NCBI GenBank assembly: GCA_017541445.1
Contig: JAFXZC010000006.1
Location: 62,001 to 126,000, forward strand
Direction of reading: 5' to 3'
Length of the DNA stretch: 64,000 nucleotides
Origin: Bacilli bacterium
Lineage (GTDB): Bacteria; Bacillota_I; Bacilli_A; RF39; UBA660
Shown here: positions 1-8,092 of the stretch, in pieces
How the letters are laid out: each line of letters opens with the position of its first letter
Numbering within the stretch: the stretch's first letter is position 1
Position numbers and translations under genes: made by a program
Notes under the pieces: model-generated
Told to the model about the DNA's origin: nothing
Databases searched by the model: none
What the model saw: only the letters and a program-made list of their open reading frames with translations

Positions 1-48
1 ATTAATCATAAAGTATCACCTATTATATTATAACATAATAAAAGAGAA

Positions 49-492
49 TTACTTCTCTTTAAATACAAATATTTTACTAAAAATATAATTAAATATAATT
101 ACAAGTACTTGAACTACTAAAGTCCATATAATAACCCATATATTACTATCTAATTTTAACAAAGTAATAAAGAACCACATTAAAAACATTTCCATTAATA
201 AAGTAGTTATTCTAGAAATAAAGAACTTAATAAACTCTTTTATTTTCTTATTCTTACTCTTAAAAACAAATATTCTATTACAAATATATGCAAATATAAA
301 TGCAACTATCCAAGAAATAATAACTGCTATTTGTAATTGAAATGCATTATCAGGATCAAATATAGTAAATAATAATAACCATTTAACACCAACATTTATA
401 AATGTTGCTAAACCACCAGCTATTAAATAATTCCATAGTTCTTCATTTTTATGATAAATACCCCAACCCCAATTCCAAAACTTCTTAATCAT
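49..492 (-). CDS. GtrA-like membrane protein
   Basis: Small protein of 147 residues with four predicted membrane helices. The first begins after a short basic N-terminus and carries the NYLIAGGLATFINVGVKWL pattern, and the motifs NRIFVFKSK and YIFSKIFVF follow; all are typical of the GtrA family. Family members are thought to help move or present lipid-linked sugars for surface glycosylation. It overlaps the upstream HAD gene by 8 bases and closes the minus-strand polysaccharide locus. The exact substrate cannot be told. No signs of damage. Confidence 0.8.
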   Translation of the reverse strand: MIKKFWNWGWGIYHKNEELWNYLIAGGLATFINVGVKWLLLFTIFDPDNAFQLQIAVIISWIVAFIFAYICNRIFVFKSKNKKIKEFIKFFISRITTLLMEMFLMWFFITLLKLDSNIWVIIWTLVVQVLVIIFNYIFSKIFVFKEK

Positions 493-1054
493 AATATTTT
501 TTAACTATATCTCCTTTTACTAAATATCCTTCTTTAGCTTCTTCTATTAAAGGTAAATCATGTTTAGAATCAGTATACATTTTATCAATAATCCCTTTAG
601 GATACTTTTCATAAAACATCTTAACTTTCTCTTTACCATGACAATTTAAACCAATTACTTGACCCGTCTTAGTATCATAAGTAGTTGCAAATAAATCATA
701 TACTTTATACTTATCAGCAATATATTGTAACCAAAAATATCCACTAGCACTAATTATAATATCTCTACTATGAGTTTGTTTCTTAGTCCAAAAATTCTTT
801 AACTTCTTTTCATGACCTTTCCAAAATTCTAAAACAAATTTATCCATATCATCTACATATTGTACAAACGAAAACATAACACTTTTCATTTTTGTTTTAT
901 CAGTCAAATGTAATAAATATAATAAACCATACCATAACATTTTAGGTATTCTAAGTATTTGTTTAGGACATTTTTTTAAACCAAATAAAACTAAATCAAC
1001 ACCACTATCTCCATCATAAATAGTACCATCAAAATCATATAAATCAAATTTCAT
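485..1054 (-). CDS. HAD-family (PSPase-like) phosphatase
   Basis: Haloacid-dehalogenase hydrolase, 189 residues. The nucleophile motif DFDGT is at residues 7-11, a serine motif (IISASGYFW) is in the middle, and the acidic motif DSKHDLPLIE lies near the C-terminus, the order expected of the phosphoserine-phosphatase-like subfamily IB. I chose the ATG at 1054 because GAGGTGAG lies 5 bases upstream; the longer reading frame to 1138 runs through the terminator of the previous gene. A possible -10 (TATAAT, 1077-1082) lies upstream without a good -35. The location with GtrA suggests dephosphorylation of a sugar or lipid-linked intermediate, which is inference. Confidence 0.75.
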   Translation of the reverse strand: MKFDLYDFDGTIYDGDSGVDLVLFGLKKCPKQILRIPKMLWYGLLYLLHLTDKTKMKSVMFSFVQYVDDMDKFVLEFWKGHEKKLKNFWTKKQTHSRDIIISASGYFWLQYIADKYKVYDLFATTYDTKTGQVIGLNCHGKEKVKMFYEKYPKGIIDKMYTDSKHDLPLIEEAKEGYLVKGDIVKKYYD

Positions 1055-1084
1055 GTTACTCACCTCAAGTAAATATATTATAAC

Positions 1085-1114
1085 AAAAAAATGAATAGCA
1101 TTTCTACTATTCAT
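1085..1114 (-). terminator. Rho-independent terminator after the GT2 gene
   Basis: Inverted repeat ATGAATAG/CTATTCAT (1091-1098 with 1107-1114) followed on the minus strand by seven T residues. The right arm overlaps the stop codon of the glycosyltransferase ending at 1107. Confidence 0.75.
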
Positions 1115-2054
1115 CTTTATATTTAGGAAATAAAACAAAATATTTCATTTTATTAAAGAATTTATCAAATTTAACAAGATTTTCTTCTTCTCTTTTTTTC
1201 ATTTCAAGATCATTATACATTTCTGCAAACATTATTCTTCTTTTAATATACTTTCTTTTAATAATACCTATATAATATCTTGCATCTCTTATATGCATTC
1301 TTTTTATAGTTTCTAATAATATTCGTTCATGTTCATTTTGCATATTAATCATTTTTTCTAAATTATTACTTTGACTTGTTATACTTCCTTTAGTATAAAT
1401 ATAATTAAATAACTTTTCATCTATATAATATGCATCATAATAATACAACATAGGCAAAATAATTTGCCAATTCTGACCTTGTCTAGATTCATAAATATCT
1501 CTATTCTTTACTACCTTATCAAAAGCAGATGTTCTAATCATTGCACATCCAAAATGAAAATTTTTTTCTACTATAGCATTAATAAACAATCTTTTCTTAA
1601 ATTTATCAGTATTACCGTCAGAAAAATATGCATAAGGCTTACTCATATCTTCTTCATTCCATAAACAGCCATCACACCTAACAACATTACAATCTGGATT
1701 TTTAATAAATACTTCAACGTTTTTTTCAACATATTCATTTTCATAATAATTATCACAATCCAACCAACAAAAGAAATCACCAGTCATTAATTTAAGACCA
1801 GTATTAATTGCACTTCCTAATCCGCCATTTTTCTTTTTCTTATAAATAACTTTAAAACCATGTTTTTTTAAAGAAGATATTTTCTTTTTTATCATTTCTT
1901 CCGTCTTATCAGTTGATCCATCATTAATAAAAACTAATTCAATATTCTTATATGTTTGTTTCATTATCTTTTTAAAGTAATTATCTAGAAACCTTTCAAC
2001 ATTATAACATGGTGTTAATATACTTACCCAAGGTTTATCATTTTGTGTACTCAT
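1107..2054 (-). CDS. Family 2 glycosyltransferase
   Basis: GT-A fold glycosyltransferase of 315 residues. The N-terminus reads WVSILTPCYNVERFLDNY, followed by FINDGSTDKTEE (nucleotide-binding loop) and CWLDCDNYYEN (DxD-type metal site). The C-terminal third is basic and probably touches the membrane. It presumably adds one sugar to the lipid-linked repeat unit. The start overlaps the previous gene by 17 bases, with GGAGAT 7 bases before the ATG. Donor and acceptor cannot be predicted. Confidence 0.85.
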   Translation of the reverse strand: MSTQNDKPWVSILTPCYNVERFLDNYFKKIMKQTYKNIELVFINDGSTDKTEEMIKKKISSLKKHGFKVIYKKKKNGGLGSAINTGLKLMTGDFFCWLDCDNYYENEYVEKNVEVFIKNPDCNVVRCDGCLWNEEDMSKPYAYFSDGNTDKFKKRLFINAIVEKNFHFGCAMIRTSAFDKVVKNRDIYESRQGQNWQIILPMLYYYDAYYIDEKLFNYIYTKGSITSQSNNLEKMINMQNEHERILLETIKRMHIRDARYYIGIIKRKYIKRRIMFAEMYNDLEMKKREEENLVKFDKFFNKMKYFVLFPKYKDE

Positions 2055-4554
2055 CTAACATATCTCCAATTTTACTATAATCTACATTATCCCAAAATTC
2101 ATCATATCTACTTGATTTACCTACAGAAGTAGTTATAGCAGTATTATATTTACATGCTTCATCTATATTAGATTCTTTATAATACAACTCTTTAGATATC
2201 TTATCAAATAACTTTATACCTTTAACAGAATTCAAAGTAATTAAAGAAACACCTTTATTATCTAAGAACTTCTTATCATCATTATGTACTATTTCTACAC
2301 CCCAATAATCACCTAAAGTAATATCAGAATAAACTTTAAAATCTTTAAAATGACAATTATAACAAGAAGGACGTAATATTAAATTTTGTAAGAATGCTTT
2401 CATATAAATATTTTCACTTATACTCTCACTTAATACTAATTTATTCTTACTACCTACATCCAAATTAAATGGATTCCATCCATTTACCTTAGATCTAAAA
2501 TTAACATCAGTTACTTTAATTTTATATTTCTTTTCAACTTCATTTAAATAGTAATCAAATATTTTTGGACTAGGAACCCCATGACAAACTACATCTAAAC
2601 ATATTAAATTTACATAATCTTTATTTAAATATGATTTTAAACCAGCTATTTGACAAGCAGTACCACTAAATAAAACAGTTATATTTTTATCTAAATAATC
2701 TTTTACTTCTTTATAAATATTATTTAAATCACTTTGAACATATTTACTTCTTCTTAATTTATCCAAATCTTCTTCCTTATTAATAATAATATGTTCTACT
2801 CTATGTCCATTTAATGTTGCTCCAACTACTACACCTTTATTATTAATAACTTCCTTAGCAAATAAAGTAAATAATCCTCCACTTGAACTATTATTTCTTA
2901 TATCTTTATCCTTAGCAAAAGCAGCATAAGTATCTAAAGGTTTAATAGATATATTATTTTTTAATACAGGACACACTTCCCTACATTTATTACATCTTAT
3001 ACATTTAGAATAATCTATTTTAGGATATTTAAATCCCTTTTCATCCTCAACCATTTCAATACACTTTTTAGGACACACATTATAACATGCACTACATCCA
3101 GTACAATTATCTTTATTCGCTAATCTCTTTTTAGAAACATTATTCTTTTTTAAATCGTTAATAGCATCTTTTAATTCATAACATCTTTTTATATAATCAG
3201 GCATTATATTTTCTAAATGCTTTTTAATATCTTCTTTATTTTTATCCAACCATTTAAAACCATTTAATAAATCATCATCAGATTTTAAATCATGTACTGA
3301 TATAACATAATTATCATATGTACCAAATAAATCTTTAGCAATACCTTTCGATTTTACAGAATATCCAACTACTAAAGTAGGAACACAAGTTGAATATGCA
3401 GCAATAGTAGAATGTGTTCTAGCACCTATAAACATAACACATCTTTTAATATAACCTTTTAATTCCATACAATTACAATTAGGTATTAAACATACTCTAC
3501 CAGTATCACAAAATTCTCTATATAATCTATTTGTTATAACTAAATCATCATTAAAAGACTGAATAACATGAGGTATTAAAGCAACATTATAATCAGTATT
3601 ATCAATAATATATTTAATCATATTAATATAATTATCATATATTTTTGAATCATATCCTTGAACTACATTACTTAAGTTTAAACCAATTGTTTTACCTTCA
3701 ATAAAATTATCTGGTAAAGGAAGTTCTATACTATCTAAAGTAAAGGCACTATCGGGTATTAACTTTGTATTATTATTTATACCATGTTTTAATAAAGCAT
3801 CATAAGTAATAGTTTCTCTTGCAGTAATTAAAGAAAATTGTTCTAAATCATCTAAAACTTCTTGATGATTCAATACATCTGGTTCAATACTACAACCTAC
3901 TAAAGCTGTTTTAACACCCTTCTTATTGAATGCTTCATTATATCCGGCTAAATTCTTAAATGGATAAGGATATCCACAATAGTTATCTCCACCAATAGAT
4001 AAAGCTATAGCCCCCTTCTTATAATAATCGAATAATTCATCACTACTTAATTTAGACGATATTATTTTACCAATAATATTATTTAATCCAAATTCATAAT
4101 CTTCCTGATATTGATAAGAATATAACAATGTTTTATCAAATGAAAAATCACATATCTTGCAAAGAGTTCTAACTAAAGCTTCACATCCATGATTTCCACT
4201 ACCACCATGATAATAAAAAATATTATCTATATCATTTAAAGCAATACTATTTATAAAACTTTTTAAATAAGTATTTTCCTTACTTAAAGCAACATTATCA
4301 TTTTCTAATTTATTAATATTAGCCAAACAACTAGATAATGAATTATTAATTCCTTGAATATTACCATTAATAATATTATTTTCATTAATTAAACCATTTA
4401 CTCTGTTATTATTATCAGTTTTATAATCAAATATACCTTTATTAGTATTCTCTAATTGATAATACAAATCATTTATCTGATTATTAATATCACCAAATCT
4501 ATTTGTTAATGGTTTAACAAACGGTTTAACTACTTTCTTTATTGCTTTCTTCAT
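2038..4554 (-). CDS. Pyruvyltransferase / 4Fe-4S / FrhB-like fusion protein
   Basis: Protein of 838 residues with three parts. Residues about 20-100 are N- and L-rich and probably coiled. About 105-470 is a polysaccharide pyruvyltransferase domain (YYHGGSGNHGCEALVR, GARTHSTIAAYSTCVP, VGYSVKSKGIA). Around 485-535 are two ferredoxin clusters (CTGCSACYNVCP and CIRCNKCREVCP), and the rest is a coenzyme-F420 hydrogenase beta-subunit-like domain. Such fusions occur in polysaccharide loci; the redox partner is unknown, since F420 is not expected here. The ATG at 4554 has GGGTGG 6 bases upstream; the longer frame to 4587 would overlap the previous gene. It stops at TGA followed directly by TAA. Confidence 0.85.
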   Translation of the reverse strand: MKKAIKKVVKPFVKPLTNRFGDINNQINDLYYQLENTNKGIFDYKTDNNNRVNGLINENNIINGNIQGINNSLSSCLANINKLENDNVALSKENTYLKSFINSIALNDIDNIFYYHGGSGNHGCEALVRTLCKICDFSFDKTLLYSYQYQEDYEFGLNNIIGKIISSKLSSDELFDYYKKGAIALSIGGDNYCGYPYPFKNLAGYNEAFNKKGVKTALVGCSIEPDVLNHQEVLDDLEQFSLITARETITYDALLKHGINNNTKLIPDSAFTLDSIELPLPDNFIEGKTIGLNLSNVVQGYDSKIYDNYINMIKYIIDNTDYNVALIPHVIQSFNDDLVITNRLYREFCDTGRVCLIPNCNCMELKGYIKRCVMFIGARTHSTIAAYSTCVPTLVVGYSVKSKGIAKDLFGTYDNYVISVHDLKSDDDLLNGFKWLDKNKEDIKKHLENIMPDYIKRCYELKDAINDLKKNNVSKKRLANKDNCTGCSACYNVCPKKCIEMVEDEKGFKYPKIDYSKCIRCNKCREVCPVLKNNISIKPLDTYAAFAKDKDIRNNSSSGGLFTLFAKEVINNKGVVVGATLNGHRVEHIIINKEEDLDKLRRSKYVQSDLNNIYKEVKDYLDKNITVLFSGTACQIAGLKSYLNKDYVNLICLDVVCHGVPSPKIFDYYLNEVEKKYKIKVTDVNFRSKVNGWNPFNLDVGSKNKLVLSESISENIYMKAFLQNLILRPSCYNCHFKDFKVYSDITLGDYWGVEIVHNDDKKFLDNKGVSLITLNSVKGIKLFDKISKELYYKESNIDEACKYNTAITTSVGKSSRYDEFWDNVDYSKIGDMLDEYTK

Positions 4555-4564
4555 AAAAACCACC

Positions 4565-5041
4565 CTATTCATTAATTTTTTCTTCAATTAACTTAATAAA
4601 ATTATCTGTATTACTAATAAATTTTTTAGGTTTAAATTTTTTAACTTTCTTTAAAGCATTTTCTATTTCAGATACATCTCTTGTTCCAATAATATAACCT
4701 ACTTTAGAAAAATTCTCTATTATCTGCATCTGATGATCATTAACTACTTCATTATATTCAACCATTCTTGGAACAGCTATTACTTTTTTATTCTTCTTTA
4801 AAGCATCAGTAATGCTACCAACACCACCATGAGTAATTAATAAATCACATTCAGATATATATTTATTAAATTCATCCATAGGTATTAAATCTAATATAGT
4901 CATATCTTTTGATTCAAATTTAGTAGAACCAGCTTGAACAATTACTTTATCTTTAATAACACCTTTATCTATTAATCTTTGTATCTCTACTAATAATCTT
5001 TTAAAAGGTTTATCATGTGTACCAACTGTAACAAATATCAT
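4565..5041 (-). CDS. Alg13/PssE-like glycosyltransferase subunit
   Basis: Protein of 158 residues matching the glycosyltransferase family 28 C-terminal fold. It has FVTVGTHDKPFKRL at the N-terminus and the donor-binding ITHGGVGSITDALKKNKKVI stretch in the middle. In streptococcal and rhizobial systems (Cps14G, PssE) it pairs with an Alg14-like membrane partner, which is the next gene upstream (5051-5530), only 9 bases away. Together they form one split glycosyltransferase acting at the cytoplasmic face. The sugar is unknown. Confidence 0.85.
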   Translation of the reverse strand: MIFVTVGTHDKPFKRLLVEIQRLIDKGVIKDKVIVQAGSTKFESKDMTILDLIPMDEFNKYISECDLLITHGGVGSITDALKKNKKVIAVPRMVEYNEVVNDHQMQIIENFSKVGYIIGTRDVSEIENALKKVKKFKPKKFISNTDNFIKLIEEKINE

Positions 5042-5050
5042 ATATACCTC

Positions 5051-5530
5051 CTAAAATATCCATCCACCATATATTGCATTAGGATAAAATTTCTTCATAC
5101 TTTCCCATTGAACAATAAATATATCTGCAAATTTATAAACTATTCTACCACACTTAGTAGGAGTCTCACTATTAGCAAATGTTTCAATGAATATTAATTT
5201 TTTTCTAAATAATTTAGCCAAACAACACATAGGACCAACATTATGTGAACCAGTTGTAACAACTACATCAGGTCTTATCTTAATCATTAAAAATAAAGAT
5301 ATCCAACAATTAAGAAATAATTTAAAAGGATATATTAATTTAGCTCCTAAAGTAGTATAAGTACCAGTAATTAACCAATGTACTCTACCAGGATGTTTTT
5401 TTAATAAACCTAAATTATTTTTAGTCTTTTCAGTTATTAAACTATAATCATAATTTTTAAAACAAGGTGCTAATTGTAACAATTCATTTAAATGACCACC
5501 TGTACTAGAAATAAACATTACTTTCTTCAT
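5051..5530 (-). CDS. Alg14/PssD-like membrane partner of a split glycosyltransferase
   Basis: Protein of 159 residues beginning KKVMFISSTGGHLNELLQL, the glycine-rich acceptor-side motif of the Alg14/PssD/Cps14F family. A hydrophobic segment around residues 70-90 (KLFLNCWISLFLMI) would anchor it, and VVTTGSHNVGPMCCLAKL follows. It is expected to recruit the Alg13-like subunit encoded just downstream. Its ATG overlaps the TGA stop of the preceding polymerase gene (ATGA), which implies coupled translation and supports TGA being a true stop here. Confidence 0.85.
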   Translation of the reverse strand: MKKVMFISSTGGHLNELLQLAPCFKNYDYSLITEKTKNNLGLLKKHPGRVHWLITGTYTTLGAKLIYPFKLFLNCWISLFLMIKIRPDVVVTTGSHNVGPMCCLAKLFRKKLIFIETFANSETPTKCGRIVYKFADIFIVQWESMKKFYPNAIYGGWIF

Positions 5531-7971
5531 TTTTTATCACCATCTAGCAAATTTTTAATAAAATCATTCCACATACCACTAACATTTTCATATGAATATT
5601 TAACAGCTGTATTTCTTGCTTCCATACTCATCTTACCATGTTCTTTAATATCAAAATAATCTAATATCTTTTTAGCCATATCCTCTTTATTTCTATCATT
5701 TATTAAATAACCATTTTTAGCATTAATTATCTCGCAAGCACCTTTAGCACTATCAAAAGCAATACATGGTATACCATAACTCATAGCTTCCAATAATACT
5801 AAACCAAATGATTCCTCAAAAGAAGTCATAACATATAAAGAAGCATTACTATATTCTTCTTTTAATTCATCACTATTCTTATATCCAGATAAAGTAATAT
5901 CTAATTTATTATCTTTAACATATTTCTTTAATTCTTTAAATTGAACACCATCACCAACAATATTCAATTTAATCTTTTTATTCTTTTCTTTAACCAATTT
6001 ATAAACATCTACTAAATCAAAGAAACCTTTTTCAGGACTTATTCTTCCTACACTAATAATATTATAATTATCTAATTTATTTAAACTCTTAGGAATATAA
6101 TCAATTGCTAAAGGAAGATATAATATATTAACCTTTAATCTCTTATAAAATTCTTTATAATCATCTGTAATATATTTACTACTAGGAATAATATAATCTA
6201 TATTTTGTAAATAATATCCTAATTTAAATATATATGCTTTTCTATTATTATGATAACTATGTTCTTCAGCTATCTTAATAGTATTACTATCTCCATATAA
6301 ACTTAATAACTTAGTAAAATCATATCTACTACTAATAATAATCTTACTATTACATTTATAAATATAATTAATCATTAAATATTTCTTTTTATATAAAATA
6401 CATAATGCTCTAAAACCTTCTTTAAATATCTTAATAATATTTTTACTATTAATAGCATCTTTAAATTCTTCTCTATTTGGTTTTAAATTACTCAAATATA
6501 CTACTTTAACATTATCATTAATATGATATGGTATTTTATTATTCATTTTATATAAACTAATAATACTTACATCATAATTACTACTTAACATATTAGCTTG
6601 ATCTATAATAGCTTTTTCAACACCACCATAATTTAAATGTAATGCTAATATACTAATCTTCTTATCATCTTTATCTTTCTTCTTAAAGAAACCTAATTCA
6701 TTTATAAATAAACATAATAACATAATTAAATATATAGTTACTGCAGGACACAAGAAAACATGTCCACTAAATGAAGAAATACCTATTACTAAAAATAACA
6801 TTAATAATAAATAAAATATCTTACTATTTAATAATCTACTCTTAAAGAATAAATATATACTAACTAATAAAGGCAATAAAACTATTACTAAACCTAATAT
6901 ACCATTATGAAAATATATATCCAAAAAATCTATTTCTATCAATCTTTCAATATTACTATTTTTAACTTTATCAGTATTACTATAACCTATACCAAAGAAT
7001 ATATTTTTATCACTATTATTATAAATACTTAAAGTATTTGCAAATAATAAATCCCTACCATTTAATAATGGTTTTAATTTTTTAGTAATAGCATTTAAAT
7101 CATAAAATTTATTAACCTTTTCATTTATCTTTGTAACTTCTTCAATATTTTGTTCATCTATTACTATTTCTTCCATAGTTGAAGTATATTCTTTACTATT
7201 CAAAATTTTAATATTATGAGATACATAACCATTAGCAGTCATAAATACAGATAACACTCCCAATAATAAACAAATAATACTATTTTTATATTTCTTATTT
7301 AATAAATAATATAATAAACTAATAACACTTACTATAATAGCACCCCATGCAGCTACCTTCGTACCTATTAAAAAACATAAATAAAATATAGGAAATAATA
7401 TTAAAAAAGAATATTTATTTTTATCAATAAAATATAAACTACTAGGTAATAATATAATTAATATATTTGCTACTTCATTACCAGAATAAAAGAAACCTAT
7501 ATAACCTTTAGCATCTAAAGAAGGATAAGTAGTATTACTAATACCAAATAATATAGGAATAAATATTAAAAATGCATAACATATTAAAGTATATACAAAT
7601 ACTTTCTTAACATATTCACTATCTAAAGAATGTTCATCAAAATAACAAAGCATTCCACCAAATATAACAGGATAAAATATTAATTTAAATAAAAATTGTA
7701 ATTCATTAAATATAAATAATTTACTTAATAATTCTATTTTAAATATAAAATATAATACTAAATATAATAAACTACTAATTATTAAAAACATACTAATCTT
7801 TTTATACTTAGATTTAGTATTAATACAATAAATAATAAAATAAATAATTAATAATACTTTAACTATTATTCCAGGAGTAATACTTATACTAGTATTCTTA
7901 GTTAATAAAGAAGTAATTACATCTATAAAAGGTAATAATAAAAATAAATAATAAATAATACTCTTCTTCAT
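5527..7971 (-). CDS. Wzy/O-antigen-ligase-like polymerase fused to a GT4 glycosyltransferase
   Basis: Protein of 814 residues made of two usually separate enzymes. Residues 1 to about 430 hold ten or more membrane helices with a large extracytoplasmic loop around 250-310, containing LLNGRDLLFANTLSIY, as in O-antigen polymerases and ligases. From about 445 a cytosolic GT-B domain begins (ISILALHLNYGGVEKAI) and ends with the GT4 donor site (ISVGRISPEKGF, then EESFGLVLLEAMSYGIP). The fusion would tie repeat-unit completion to polymerisation, which is inference. GAGGGAATTATT before the ATG is a plausible binding site. Confidence 0.85.
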   Translation of the reverse strand: MKKSIIYYLFLLLPFIDVITSLLTKNTSISITPGIIVKVLLIIYFIIYCINTKSKYKKISMFLIISSLLYLVLYFIFKIELLSKLFIFNELQFLFKLIFYPVIFGGMLCYFDEHSLDSEYVKKVFVYTLICYAFLIFIPILFGISNTTYPSLDAKGYIGFFYSGNEVANILIILLPSSLYFIDKNKYSFLILFPIFYLCFLIGTKVAAWGAIIVSVISLLYYLLNKKYKNSIICLLLGVLSVFMTANGYVSHNIKILNSKEYTSTMEEIVIDEQNIEEVTKINEKVNKFYDLNAITKKLKPLLNGRDLLFANTLSIYNNSDKNIFFGIGYSNTDKVKNSNIERLIEIDFLDIYFHNGILGLVIVLLPLLVSIYLFFKSRLLNSKIFYLLLMLFLVIGISSFSGHVFLCPAVTIYLIMLLCLFINELGFFKKKDKDDKKISILALHLNYGGVEKAIIDQANMLSSNYDVSIISLYKMNNKIPYHINDNVKVVYLSNLKPNREEFKDAINSKNIIKIFKEGFRALCILYKKKYLMINYIYKCNSKIIISSRYDFTKLLSLYGDSNTIKIAEEHSYHNNRKAYIFKLGYYLQNIDYIIPSSKYITDDYKEFYKRLKVNILYLPLAIDYIPKSLNKLDNYNIISVGRISPEKGFFDLVDVYKLVKEKNKKIKLNIVGDGVQFKELKKYVKDNKLDITLSGYKNSDELKEEYSNASLYVMTSFEESFGLVLLEAMSYGIPCIAFDSAKGACEIINAKNGYLINDRNKEDMAKKILDYFDIKEHGKMSMEARNTAVKYSYENVSGMWNDFIKNLLDGDKK

Positions 7972-8005
7972 AATAATTCCCTCTATACATTATTTTACCA
8001 TAATA

Positions 8006-8039
8006 AAAGAATAGTTATCTATATACTTAACTATTCTTT
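8006..8039 (-). terminator. Terminator downstream of the GT4-GT2 gene
   Basis: Twelve-base inverted repeat AAAGAATAGTTA/TAACTATTCTTT (8006-8017 with 8028-8039) followed on the minus strand by a T/A-rich run. It separates the glycosyltransferases above 8093 from the polymerase gene at 7971, which may therefore have its own promoter in 7972-8005. Confidence 0.65.
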
Positions 8040-8092
8040 ACAATTAATCACAATAATTATTAATTATACATCTATCATAAAAGAGTGAGTTT

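Noticed and set aside
1464..1664. Plus-strand frame opposite the GT2 gene, and similar antisense frames elsewhere (for example 5015-5197, 12833-13210, 60142-60465)
   Set aside because: No binding site, no family features, and they mirror the codon pattern of strong genes on the other strand.
2038..5530. Reading TGA as tryptophan (Mycoplasma code)
   Set aside because: TGA stops form ATGA overlaps with downstream starts (for example at 5527 and 54400), TGG is used for Trp throughout, and further stops follow soon after.
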